Shown here in pieces: positions 16,134 through 23,943 of a stretch of 64,000 bases of DNA. The stretch lies in the NCBI GenBank assembly GCA_016213735.1, contig JACQZU010000023.1, positions 47,909-111,908 on the forward strand, written 5' to 3'. Every line of letters begins with the position of its first letter. Positions within the stretch are counted from its first letter, which is position 1. The DNA is from Acidobacteriota bacterium. Its GTDB lineage: Bacteria > Acidobacteriota > Holophagae > Holophagales > Holophagaceae. A program made the translations under genes and the position numbers. The notes beneath the pieces are model-generated. The model did not search any database. It worked only from the letters and a program-made list of their open reading frames with translations, and had not been told where the DNA came from.

Positions 16134-17567
16134 ATGGCCGCCAAGGGTGCAAAGCTGGGCGCGCGGGTTCGCCTCCTCCGCCGCCAGGAGGGCCTGAGTC
16201 AGGTCCAGATGGCCGAACGGCTGGAGGTAAGCCCCAGCTACCTCAACCTCATCGAGGCGAACAAGCGTCCCCTCACCGCACCCCTCCTGCTCCGGCTGGC
16301 CTCCGCCTTCCAGTTGGACCTCCGGAGCCTGGCGCCCGAGGAGAACTTGCGCCTTTCCGAGGATCTGATGGAGGCCTTCGGGGACCCCCTGTTCGAAGCC
16401 CAGGACCTTCCGGCCGCCGAGGTGCGGGACCTCGCCCAGAACAGCCCCAGCCTGGCGGGTGCGGTTTTCCGGCTCTACCAGGCCTATCGGGCCGCACGGC
16501 AGGGTCTGGACAGCCTCTCGGAGAGGTTCAGCGACGGCCAGGGCTTCGATCCCGACGCCACCCGCCTTCCTTCCGAGATGGTCAACGATTTCCTGCAACG
16601 GGCCTGGAACCATTTCCCGGCCCTGGAGGAGGCCGCGGAGCGCCTGGACCGGAAGGCGCTCGAACGGGACTGGATGCTGCAATCCCTCGTGCGGGCCTGC
16701 GAGGGACGCGGCCTGAAGGTGCGGGTCCGGGGAGGGAGGGACATGCTCGGCCAGTTGCGCCGCTTCGATCCCGAGTCCCGCACCATCGTCCTCTCCGAGC
16801 TGCTGCCCGAGCGAAGCCGCTGCTTTCAGGTGGCCCACCAGTGGGCCCTCCTGGAGGAACGGCCCCTGCTGGAGGAGCTCACCAACGACCCCCTGCTCCC
16901 CACCCCCGGGGCCCGGGCCCTGGCCCGGGTGGCCCTGGCCAATTACTTCGCCGGGGCCGTGCTCATGCCCTACGAACCCTTCCTCAAGGCGGCCCGGTCC
17001 GAACGCTACGACGTGGAGTTCCTCAGCAGCCGCTTCCAGGCGAGCTTCGAGCAGATCTGCCACCGCCTCACGACCCTGCGCCGGCCGGGCCAGGAGGGGA
17101 TTCCCTTCCACTTCCTGCGCATCGACATCGCCGGAAACATTTCCAAGAGCTTCTCGGCCTCAGGCATCCGCATCGCCCGCTACTCCGGCTGCTGCCCCCG
17201 ATGGAACGTCCACGCGGCGTTCCTCACGCCGGGAATGGTGCGCACCCAGCTGAGCGAGATGCCCGACGGACGGAAGTACTTCTGCATCGCCCGCACCCTG
17301 CAGAAGGACACCGGGGGCTACCGGGGCGCCCACGCCATGCAGGCCGTGGGCCTGGGCTGCGAAATGGTCCATGCCCGGGACCTGGTCTACGCCGACGGGC
17401 TGCGCCTGGACCAGGCCCCCATCCCCATCGGGGTCACCTGCCGCCTCTGCGACCGCACCGACTGCGAACAGCGCGCCTTCCCGCCCCTCCAGCACCCGCT
17501 CAAGATCAACGAAAACCTCCGCCGGACCAGCTTCTATGCGCGGATCGGGGAGGGGGAGGCCCTCTAG
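16134..17567 (+). CDS. ramB: RamB/ScfR-like XRE-family regulator of acetate and short-chain acid metabolism
   Basis: 477 residues. Residues 7-65 are an XRE helix-turn-helix (LRRQEGLSQVQMAERL, SPSYLNLIEANKR). The middle resembles the IrrE/ImmA peptidase region, but the usual HExxH reads VAHQWALLE, so proteolysis is doubtful. The C-terminus has the DUF2083-type Cys motif CRLCDRTDCEQRAF (Cys436, 439, 444). Actinobacterial RamB controls aceA/aceB; the divergent aceB-aceA operon supports the same job. A frame-open extension from 16041 is rejected because it is AT-rich and made of the repeat (FVN FVN FVN). The gene ends in TAG. Confidence 0.82.
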   Translation: MAAKGAKLGARVRLLRRQEGLSQVQMAERLEVSPSYLNLIEANKRPLTAPLLLRLASAFQLDLRSLAPEENLRLSEDLMEAFGDPLFEAQDLPAAEVRDLAQNSPSLAGAVFRLYQAYRAARQGLDSLSERFSDGQGFDPDATRLPSEMVNDFLQRAWNHFPALEEAAERLDRKALERDWMLQSLVRACEGRGLKVRVRGGRDMLGQLRRFDPESRTIVLSELLPERSRCFQVAHQWALLEERPLLEELTNDPLLPTPGARALARVALANYFAGAVLMPYEPFLKAARSERYDVEFLSSRFQASFEQICHRLTTLRRPGQEGIPFHFLRIDIAGNISKSFSASGIRIARYSGCCPRWNVHAAFLTPGMVRTQLSEMPDGRKYFCIARTLQKDTGGYRGAHAMQAVGLGCEMVHARDLVYADGLRLDQAPIPIGVTCRLCDRTDCEQRAFPPLQHPLKINENLRRTSFYARIGEGEAL

Positions 17568-17662
17568 AGCAGGCCCGCCAGCAGCATGGCCAGGGCCGCG
17601 AGCCCTCGCCAGCCGCCGTGGACGGTCAGAAGGACGCTCAACTGGGCCAGGAGGCTGGACAC
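17564..17662 (-). CDS. Possible 32-residue hydrophobic mini-protein
   Basis: A GTG-started frame (17662-17660) gives a 32-residue peptide that is nearly all Leu/Ala/Val/Gly, with one possible membrane helix, ending in TAG inside the CTAG shared with the end of the regulator gene. GGAG lies 5 nt before the GTG. Nothing else occupies the 167 bp between the regulator and folE. No homology can be asserted, and chance is quite possible for a frame this short. Confidence 0.22.
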   Translation of the reverse strand: MSSLLAQLSVLLTVHGGWRGLAALAMLLAGLL

Positions 17663-17734
17663 GGGGGCTCCGACGGTGAATCAAGAGAGCGCCCCGAAGC
17701 CCCGAAGGTTGAGAATGGAAGCCGGAGGGCTCTC

Positions 17735-18274
17735 ATGGTGGACCTGGAGCGAACGGAACGGGCGGTCCATGAACTGCTCCTGGCCCTGGGGGCGGACCCT
17801 GGGAGCCCCGAACTGGCGGAGACTCCCGCCCGGGTGGCGGCCTTCTGGGCCGAACGCCTGGAGGGGACGGGTCAGGACCCTTCCGATGAGCTCCGGACGC
17901 TTCCCGGGAAGCTTGCCTCCGTGCCCGTGATCCTGGAACGGATCCCCTTCGTGAGCACCTGCGAGCACCACCTGGCGCCCTTCGCGGGCCACGCCACGGT
18001 GGGGTACCTTCCCGGCCCCGGCGGCACCGTGGGACTTTCCAAACTGGTGCGCCTCGTTCGCATCTTCGCCCACCGCCTCCAGGTTCAGGAACGGATGACG
18101 GCCCAGATCGCGGAGGCCCTCGCTGCCCACCTGCGCCCCGCCGCCTGGGGCGTGAAGCTGGTGGCCGAGCACACCTGCATGGCCCACCGCGGCGTGAAGA
18201 CCTCGGGGGTGCCCGTGGCCACCTGCCTCCTGGGCGGCGCCTGGGAACGGGATCCCCCGGCCGCCTTCCGCTGA
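17735..18274 (+). CDS. folE: GTP cyclohydrolase I
   Basis: 179 residues, slightly shorter than E. coli FolE (222), the difference lying at the N-terminus. The zinc ligands are in place: Cys76 and His79 in STCEHHLAPF, Cys148 in EHTCMAHRG. LSKLVRLVRIFAHRLQVQERMT matches the central helix block. The enzyme turns GTP into dihydroneopterin triphosphate, the first step of folate/pterin synthesis. GGAGG precedes the ATG by 6 nt. It follows the RamB-like gene but is probably transcribed on its own. Confidence 0.93.
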   Translation: MVDLERTERAVHELLLALGADPGSPELAETPARVAAFWAERLEGTGQDPSDELRTLPGKLASVPVILERIPFVSTCEHHLAPFAGHATVGYLPGPGGTVGLSKLVRLVRIFAHRLQVQERMTAQIAEALAAHLRPAAWGVKLVAEHTCMAHRGVKTSGVPVATCLLGGAWERDPPAAFR

Positions 18275-18299
18275 CAGGCACCGGATTCAGGTCGGGAGG

Positions 18300-18321
18300 C
18301 CGGGGCGCCGAAAAGCCCCGG
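18300..18321 (+). terminator. Hairpin after folE
   Basis: CCGGGGC / GCCCCGG form a 7-bp stem around an 8-nt loop (GCCGAAAA), 25 bp after the folE stop. No T-run follows, so it is only a possible terminator. It abuts the earliest start of the next gene. Confidence 0.35.
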
Positions 18322-18915
18322 GTGTCCGCCGGTCCCCCCCTCCCCTCCGGTTCCGGGCCCTCCTTGGAGATCACCCACGTCCGGGCCTCCATGTTGAGGG
18401 GCCTTCGCGCCCTCGTGCTCCAGCGGGACGGGGAGGGTGGCTGGCTGGACCTGGTGCGCACCCTGCCCCAGGAGGCCCAGGGCGCCTTCCTCCGGGAACC
18501 CTCCCTTTTCACCTGGCTGCCCACCCCCCAGGTGAACGCCCTGGTGGCGGCCTTCGAGGCGCGGCACGGGATCGGCACCACCCGGCCCAGGGTCGCCGCG
18601 GCGGTGGAGCGGGAACTGGCGGGGACCCATCCCTGGATGCTGGGCCTCCTGAACCCCGTGACCCTGCTCCAGCATGCGGACACCGTCTTCCATTTCTACC
18701 TGCGGGGCGGCGAGATCCGCCTAGAGACCCTGGGTCCGGGCAGCGCCTGCCTCCTGGTGCGCGGTACCGGACTCTATTCCCACTGGTTCAGCGATTCCTT
18801 CCCGGCCTGGCTTCAGAGGGCCCTCGAACTCATGGGGGCACCCTCCCCGGGGGTGAGCCACCAGGCCCTGGAGGATGGGGTCTCCCACCGCTACCGGGTG
18901 TCCTGGGAGCCCTAG
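18322..18915 (+). CDS. Hypothetical protein, possibly DUF2378-like
   Basis: Up to 197 residues. The order of blocks (ASMLRGLRALVLQRDG, a middle helical region, HTVFHFYLRGG-type strand pair, then a C-terminal strand ending SHRYRVSWEP) reminds me of the DUF2378 proteins of Myxococcota, but this is a weak resemblance. The start is unsure: GTG at 18322 abuts a hairpin, TTG at 18364 and ATG at 18391 are alternatives, and none has a clear ribosome-binding site. Ends in TAG. No operon partner is evident. Function unknown. Confidence 0.55.
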   Translation: MSAGPPLPSGSGPSLEITHVRASMLRGLRALVLQRDGEGGWLDLVRTLPQEAQGAFLREPSLFTWLPTPQVNALVAAFEARHGIGTTRPRVAAAVERELAGTHPWMLGLLNPVTLLQHADTVFHFYLRGGEIRLETLGPGSACLLVRGTGLYSHWFSDSFPAWLQRALELMGAPSPGVSHQALEDGVSHRYRVSWEP

Positions 18916-19188
18916 GACTGGTCCAGCCTGGCACCCTCCCCGGAACCATGCCTGGGAGCCGTTGTCCTGCACCGGGTGGCTTTCCTCCGTCGGCCTTCAT
19001 CAGGCCTGCCTCCACGGGCCATCCCCTCCTGGGGTGAGCGGGGTTGGCCATCGCGGGCCGGGCCTGGCTCCTGGGCGGGAGGTGCGGGGCCCCTGGTGCC
19101 TCTGTTTCGAGCAGCCTGATAATGAGAGCGCGGCCGGACTCCGGTGCGGCGATGCGCGAATCTTGCGTCACAGGTTTCGGGGATCTCC
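18916..19188. other. Intergenic stretch with a possible promoter
   Basis: 273 bp without a convincing gene. A GATAAT hexamer at 19118-19123 could be a -10 for the YdeI-like gene 66 bp downstream; no good -35 is present. Otherwise nothing is seen. Confidence 0.3.
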
Positions 19189-19749
19189 ATGGCTTTCAGT
19201 CCACTGTTCTTCGACGACCCCGCGTCCCTCCAGGCGTGGTTCGAGCGGCACGGGACCCGGGAGACGGAACTGGTGGTGGGGTTCAGGAAGGTCCACACCG
19301 GGAGGGCGGGTCTCCGCTGGGCCGAGGCGGTGGACGAAGCCCTTTGCGTGGGCTGGATTGATGGGATCCGCCACCGCCTGGACGACGACACCTACCAGAT
19401 CCGCTTCACCCCCCGGAGGCCGGGCTCCACCTGGAGCGCGGTGAACATCCGCCGGGTGGCGGAGCTTCAGGCCGAGGGCCGCATGAAGCCGGAGGGTCTG
19501 GCGGTCTTCGCGGCGGCCCCGGAGGCCCGCCGGCGCACCGCCTCCTACGAGCAGGCGGACCCGCGCCTCGCCCCGGTGGAGCTTCGAGGCTTCCGCCGCC
19601 GTGCCGCCGCCTGGGCCTTCTACCAGGCCCTGCCGGCCGGCTACCGGAAAAAGGTCACCTGGTGGGTCCTCAGCGCCAAAAAGCCCGAGACCCGGGCCCG
19701 GCGCCTGGCCCTCCTCGTGGAAGCCTGCGCCCAGGGCCGCCGCCTGTAG
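19189..19749 (+). CDS. YdeI/OmdA-family protein
   Basis: 186 residues from MAFSPLFFDDPASLQAWF. The pattern AEAVDEALCVGWIDGIRHRLDD followed by IRFTPRRPGSTWS and VNIRRVAELQAEGRM is typical of the YdeI/OmpD-associated (OmdA) family. Some members are linked to resistance to peptides or bacteriocins, but the biochemical role is not established. The C-terminal half has the RRRAAAWAFYQALPAGYRKKVTWWV block seen in many members. The ATG at 19189 is preferred over one 45 bp upstream because the family begins at the FFxxP block. Ends in TAG. Confidence 0.8.
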   Translation: MAFSPLFFDDPASLQAWFERHGTRETELVVGFRKVHTGRAGLRWAEAVDEALCVGWIDGIRHRLDDDTYQIRFTPRRPGSTWSAVNIRRVAELQAEGRMKPEGLAVFAAAPEARRRTASYEQADPRLAPVELRGFRRRAAAWAFYQALPAGYRKKVTWWVLSAKKPETRARRLALLVEACAQGRRL

Positions 19750-19878
19750 GGGACCCTGGCGGTCCTCCGGCAGGGCAGGGGCCGGGCGATCGCCGGGGCC
19801 TCCCCCGCCGGCCCCCAGGGCACACTGGTCGCGTTCGCGCAGGCGCTCTGCACGCCTGCCCCCTCCTGGAGTCCCGGC

Positions 19879-20391
19879 ATGTTCGTCCTTCACACCCCCC
19901 GCCTTCTGCTCCGGGAATTCGACCCTGGGGACGCGGCCTTCATCCTCGGCCTGCTCAACGAGCCCTCCTTCATCGAGAACATCGCCGACAAGGGCGTCCG
20001 CACCCTGGAGCAGGCGGAAGCCTACCTCCGGACGGGGCCCATGGACAGCTACGCCCGGCGGGGGCACGGCCTCTGGGCCGTGGTGGAGAAGGCCTCGGGC
20101 CTGCCGGCCGGCATGTGCGGCCTGATCAAGCGGGACGCCTTCCTGGACGTGGACCTGGGCTACGCGTTCCTTCCCGCCTTCTGGGGGCGGGGCCTCGCCC
20201 TGGAGGCCGCCATGGCCTGCTGCGGGCACGCGCGGGATGCCATGGGGTTGCGCCGGCTCATCGCCATCGTCACGCCCACCAACGGGCCGTCCATTCGCCT
20301 CCTCGGGAAACTGGACTTCCACCCCGCCGGGACCACCCGGATGGATCCCGATCCCGCCGAACTGGCCCTCTACGCCCGCGACTTCTCCTGA
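19879..20391 (+). CDS. GNAT-family N-acetyltransferase (RimJ/RimL type)
   Basis: 170 residues. The start LHTPRLLLREFDPGDAAFI is typical of the RimJ/RimL branch; WAVVEKASGLPAGMCGL and the acetyl-CoA region LGYAFLPAFWGRGLALEAA (about 94-112) follow, then RLIAIVTPTNGPSIRLLGKL. It probably transfers acetyl from acetyl-CoA to an amino group of a small molecule or a protein N-terminus; the substrate cannot be inferred. It is followed 19 bp later by a YCII-domain gene, probably on the same transcript. Confidence 0.85.
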   Translation: MFVLHTPRLLLREFDPGDAAFILGLLNEPSFIENIADKGVRTLEQAEAYLRTGPMDSYARRGHGLWAVVEKASGLPAGMCGLIKRDAFLDVDLGYAFLPAFWGRGLALEAAMACCGHARDAMGLRRLIAIVTPTNGPSIRLLGKLDFHPAGTTRMDPDPAELALYARDFS

Positions 20392-20410
20392 CACGCCAGG
20401 GGGTGACGCC

Positions 20411-20716
20411 ATGCATTTTCTCCTCTTCTACGACCTCGTCCCGGACTACATGGAGCGGCGCGCCGCCTACCGTGACGCCCACCTGCGCCTGGCCTGGGAG
20501 GCCCACGCCCGGGGCGAGCTGGTGCTGGGGGGCGCCCTGGAGCCGGCCCGGGAGGGGGCCGTGCTGCTCTTCCAGGGGGATTCCCCCGAGGTGGCCGCGC
20601 GCTTCGCCGCCCAGGATCCCTACGTGAAGAACGGCCTGGTGAGCTCCTGGCGGGTGCACCGCTGGGTCACCGTGGCCGGCGACGGGGCCGAGGCTCCCAC
20701 CCGGCCCGCCCCCTGA
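20411..20716 (+). CDS. YCII-domain protein
   Basis: 101 residues. FLLFYDLVPDYMERRAAYRDAHL, GELVLGGAL, AVLLFQGDSPEVAARFAAQDPYVKNGLV and RVHRW reproduce the YciI family, a ferredoxin-like fold with a conserved His (His23) and Asp (Asp75) pair thought to be catalytic. The physiological reaction is not known. The same frame is open upstream through the GNAT gene but that is a shadow; the ATG at 20411 begins the family block. Lies between a GNAT enzyme and a HugZ-like protein. Confidence 0.83.
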   Translation: MHFLLFYDLVPDYMERRAAYRDAHLRLAWEAHARGELVLGGALEPAREGAVLLFQGDSPEVAARFAAQDPYVKNGLVSSWRVHRWVTVAGDGAEAPTRPAP

Positions 20717-20776
20717 CCGGAGGGTCGTGGCCTTGCCCCTGGAGCGGGTTCAGAATCTGGAACGAAGGAGGAACCC

Positions 20777-21265
20777 ATGGACACCGAGAGCCGGAAGGTG
20801 CTGGCGGGTCTGGTGGGCCGGGGCTGCCCGGGCAGCCTGGCCACGCTCCGGGAGGGCGGGCCCAGCGTGGGGATGGTCCTCTGCGCCCCCGACGGCGAGG
20901 GCGCCTTCCTCATCCACGTCAGCCGCCTGGCGGCCCACACCGGGGACCTGCTCGCGGACCCCCGGGTGGCCCTGCTCCTGGTGGGGCCGGCACCAGGCGG
21001 AAACCCCCAGGCGGCGCCCCGGGTGAGCCTGCGGGGGCGGGCCGCCGAGGTGCCCAGGGAAAGTCCCGGTGGACAGGCGGCCGCCCGGGCCTACCTGGCC
21101 GCCTTTCCCCAGGCAGAGGCCATGTTCGGGTTCGGGGACTTCCTGCTCTTCCGCATCGTCCCCGAGGAGGTCCGCTTCGTCGGGGGTTTCGCCAAGGCCT
21201 TCGACGTGGCGCCCTCGGAATTGAAGGAACTCCAGGAATCCGGGGCGGCCGGCTCCGCCTCCTGA
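20777..21265 (+). CDS. HugZ-like pyridoxamine 5'-phosphate oxidase-fold protein
   Basis: 162 residues. GCPGSLATLREGGPSVGMV, AFLIHVSRLAAHTGDLLADPRVALLLV and PRVSLRGRAAEV are the split-barrel flavin/heme-binding pattern of PNPOx-like proteins. The C-terminal FGFGDFLLFRIVPEEVRFVGGFAKAF, with a GGF-A motif, is typical of the HugZ group, which handles heme. It could be a heme-degrading or flavin-binding enzyme; no heme-uptake genes are nearby. AAGGAGG lies 6 nt before the ATG. Confidence 0.75.
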   Translation: MDTESRKVLAGLVGRGCPGSLATLREGGPSVGMVLCAPDGEGAFLIHVSRLAAHTGDLLADPRVALLLVGPAPGGNPQAAPRVSLRGRAAEVPRESPGGQAAARAYLAAFPQAEAMFGFGDFLLFRIVPEEVRFVGGFAKAFDVAPSELKELQESGAAGSAS

Positions 21266-21276
21266 GCCTTTTCCCG

Positions 21277-21282
21277 TACCCT
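21277..21282 (+). promoter_or_regulatory. Putative -10 hexamer giving a leaderless mRNA
   Basis: TACCCT ends 6 nt before the ATG at 21289. Flanks are GC-rich and no clear -35 is seen. It is listed because the same spacing recurs before other genes (1896, 25136, 47965). Confidence 0.3.
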
Positions 21283-21288
21283 GGAAGC

Positions 21289-21819
21289 ATGGCGGACGAG
21301 ACCCCCCAGATTCCCAGGCTGCCCCTGCCCCTCCGCAAGCAGGCCGCGGTGCGCGCCGCCTGGAAGGCCCTCCTGGCCAACTGGCTGCTGCCGGGCGCGG
21401 GCTACTGGATCATCGGCGAGCGGCGCCGGGCCCAGGCCTTCTTCGCCGTCTGGGCCGTCTTCCTGGTCCTGGCCTGGTTCCAACTCACCCACGGTTCGCC
21501 CCAGGGGCTCCGGGGCGGCGTCTTCGTGCCCCAGCTGAACCCCATCCAGTGGTTGCCCACCCTGGGGGCCCTGGGAACCCTGGGCGCGGGCCCCCTCTAC
21601 GGCCTCTTCGCCTGGTCCTTCGGCGGCGCCGGCACCGAGCCCGTGCGCACCCTCACCCAGGAGTACGGCGCCAGCTACCTCATGGTGGCGGGGCTCCTCA
21701 ACTGGCTCTGCATCTTCGACCTCTGGGACCGCACCACCGGCCGCTGGGTCTGGCGCCTCCCCCGGGACGAACAGCAGGCCCTCGCCGACACCCGCGGGCC
21801 CGCCCCTTCCGAATCCTGA
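21289..21819 (+). CDS. DUF6677-like membrane protein
   Basis: 176 residues. A cytoplasmic N-terminus is followed by the block ANWLLPGAGYWIIGERRRAQAF and about four hydrophobic segments (near 25-40, 48-64, 85-105, 125-145). I associate the LLPGAGYW-x-IG-x-RR motif with DUF6677, a family common in Acidobacteriota; function unknown. Its C-terminal tail is cytoplasmic and polar. It lies between the HugZ-like gene and the fused spermidine-synthase-like gene, all on the plus strand. Confidence 0.65.
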   Translation: MADETPQIPRLPLPLRKQAAVRAAWKALLANWLLPGAGYWIIGERRRAQAFFAVWAVFLVLAWFQLTHGSPQGLRGGVFVPQLNPIQWLPTLGALGTLGAGPLYGLFAWSFGGAGTEPVRTLTQEYGASYLMVAGLLNWLCIFDLWDRTTGRWVWRLPRDEQQALADTRGPAPSES

Positions 21820-21893
21820 AGGCCCTGGGGCCCTGGGGCCCGCCCTCCTGGAGCACAGGCCCATGCCACAGTGAAGGGACCCCTGGAGCCTGG

Positions 21894-23936
21894 ATGGACC
21901 CTTCTTCCGATCAGACCCCCGGCTCGCTGCGCCTGCCGGCGGCGGTGATCTTCCTCAGCGCGTTCCTTCTGTTCCAGGTGCAGCCCCTGGTGGGCAAGAT
22001 GGTGCTGCCCTGGTTCGGGGGCAGTGCCGGCGTATGGACCACCTGCCTGCTCTTCTTCCAGCTGTCCCTGCTCCTGGGCTACGCCTATTCGCATTTCCTC
22101 GTGATCCGTCTTCCCGCCGCCTGGCAGGGACGCCTCCACGGGTCCCTCCTGTTGCTCGCCTGCCTGGCGCTGCCCGTGCGGCTTCACCCGGCCTTCAAAC
22201 CCCTGGATCCCGGGGCCCCGGTGGCCAGGCTCCTCGGCCTCCTGGCCCTCACCGTGGGCCTGCCCTACTTCCTCCTTTCCACCACGGGTCCGCTGGTGCA
22301 GGCCTGGGTGGCGCGGCGGGGCCGGGTCCCCTACCGCCTCTTCGCCCTCTCCAACCTGGCCTCCCTCCTGGCCCTGCTCAGCTACCCGGTGCTGGTGGAA
22401 CCCTTCCTCAGCCTCCGGACCCAGGCCTGGGCCTGGTCGGCGGGCTTCGTGGTCTTCGCGCTGCTGGCCTTCCTCCTGGCCCGGGCCAGCGGGAGGGGGG
22501 CGGAACCCCCTGTGGAGACTGAACTCCAGGACCCCGCCCCGGGGACCGGGCGGAAGCTGCTGTGGGTCTTGCTGGCGGCCCTTCCGTCCCTGCTCCTGAT
22601 GGCCGTGACGAGCCACCTCAGCACCAACGTGGCCCCCATCCCCTTCCTGTGGGTGCTGCCCCTCTCCCTGTACCTGCTCAGCTTCATCCTCTGCTTCGAC
22701 AGCGACCGCTGGTACCACCGGGGGGTCTTCCTGCCCCTGCTCGCCCTGGCCCTCCCGGGGCTGGCGGCCCTCACGCACCCCGACCTCCTTCACAGCGCCG
22801 TCCGGTGGCAGGTCCTGGCCTTTTCCGCCGGGCTCTTCGTGGTGTGCATGGCGGCCCACGGCGAGCTGGCCCGCCTCCGCCCCGCCCCGGCCCGGCTGAC
22901 AGGCTTCTACCTCAGCCTCAGCCTGGGCGGTGGACTGGGCGGGGCCTTCGTGGCCCTGGCAGCCCCCCGGCTCTTCCACAGCAACCTGGAACTGCCCCTG
23001 GGCCTGGCCCTCGCGGCGGCTCTGGTCTTCGTGACCCTGGCGCGGGATCCGGCCGGACTCCCCCCCTGGCCCCGCCGGGGCCTCCTGCTCTTCTGGGCCC
23101 TTCTGTTCGGAGGGCTTGGGGCTTTCGCCTTCAAGACCGACCTTCAGGACGCCCGGAATTCGGTGGCGCGGGGACGGAACTTCTACGGCACCCTTTCGGT
23201 GTACGACCGGGATGGGGGGACCTGGCGCACCCTTTCCCACGGCACCATCACCCACGGCGGACAGTTCCTGGACCCCGCCAAGGCCCGGAAGCCCGCCACC
23301 TACTACGGTCCGGACTCCGGCATCGGCCTGGCCATCCGCAGCCTCCCCGAGGGACCCCGCCGCCTGGGAGTCGTGGGCCTCGGGGCCGGAAGCCTGGCGG
23401 CCTGGGGCCGGAAGGGGGACCTGCTCCGCTTCTATGAGATCAACCCCATGGTGGAGCCCTTTGCCCGGCGCCATTTCACCTACCTCGGGACCTGCGAGGC
23501 CCGCACCGAAGTCGCCCTGGGGGACGCCCGCCTCTGCCTGGAGAGGGAGAGCCCCCAGGACTTCGACCTCCTGGCGGTGGACGCCTTCTCCAGCGACGCC
23601 ATTCCCGTCCACCTGCTCACCCGGGAGGCCTTCGCGACCTACCTCCGGAGCCTCGCCCCCGGCGGCGTCCTGGCGGTCCACATCTCGAACAAGTACATCG
23701 CCCTTTCCCCGGTGGTCCGAGCCGCCGCGATCCACTTCGGACTGCGGGCCATCGAAGTTCAGAACGAGGGTGACGACGACGAGGGGATCTACACCTCGGA
23801 CTGGGTGCTGCTAAGCCGGAACCACGCGGCCTTCACGGGCAAGCTCTTCCAGGAAAGCCCCGACGTACGCCACCTCGAGGCCAGGGGGCTCCCCTGGACC
23901 GACGATTTCAGCAACCTCTTCCGGGCGCTGAAGTAG
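21894..23936 (+). CDS. Membrane protein fused to a spermidine-synthase-like domain
   Basis: 680 residues. The first ~430 residues hold about a dozen membrane helices, beginning VIFLSAFLLFQVQPLVGKMVLPWFGGSAGVW, a hallmark of the 'fused MFS/spermidine synthase' family. The last ~250 residues are a Rossmann domain with VVGLGAGSLAAWG (near 493), a Y-EINP acidic pair and LAVDAFSSDAIPVHLLT. Such proteins resemble spermidine synthase, but a polyamine-forming activity is rarely shown; a membrane-linked transferase role is the safest reading. The ATG at 21894 starts just before the first helix. Ends in TAG, 7 bp from convergent prfB. Confidence 0.82.
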   Translation: MDPSSDQTPGSLRLPAAVIFLSAFLLFQVQPLVGKMVLPWFGGSAGVWTTCLLFFQLSLLLGYAYSHFLVIRLPAAWQGRLHGSLLLLACLALPVRLHPAFKPLDPGAPVARLLGLLALTVGLPYFLLSTTGPLVQAWVARRGRVPYRLFALSNLASLLALLSYPVLVEPFLSLRTQAWAWSAGFVVFALLAFLLARASGRGAEPPVETELQDPAPGTGRKLLWVLLAALPSLLLMAVTSHLSTNVAPIPFLWVLPLSLYLLSFILCFDSDRWYHRGVFLPLLALALPGLAALTHPDLLHSAVRWQVLAFSAGLFVVCMAAHGELARLRPAPARLTGFYLSLSLGGGLGGAFVALAAPRLFHSNLELPLGLALAAALVFVTLARDPAGLPPWPRRGLLLFWALLFGGLGAFAFKTDLQDARNSVARGRNFYGTLSVYDRDGGTWRTLSHGTITHGGQFLDPAKARKPATYYGPDSGIGLAIRSLPEGPRRLGVVGLGAGSLAAWGRKGDLLRFYEINPMVEPFARRHFTYLGTCEARTEVALGDARLCLERESPQDFDLLAVDAFSSDAIPVHLLTREAFATYLRSLAPGGVLAVHISNKYIALSPVVRAAAIHFGLRAIEVQNEGDDDEGIYTSDWVLLSRNHAAFTGKLFQESPDVRHLEARGLPWTDDFSNLFRALK

Positions 23937-23943
23937 ACCCTTT

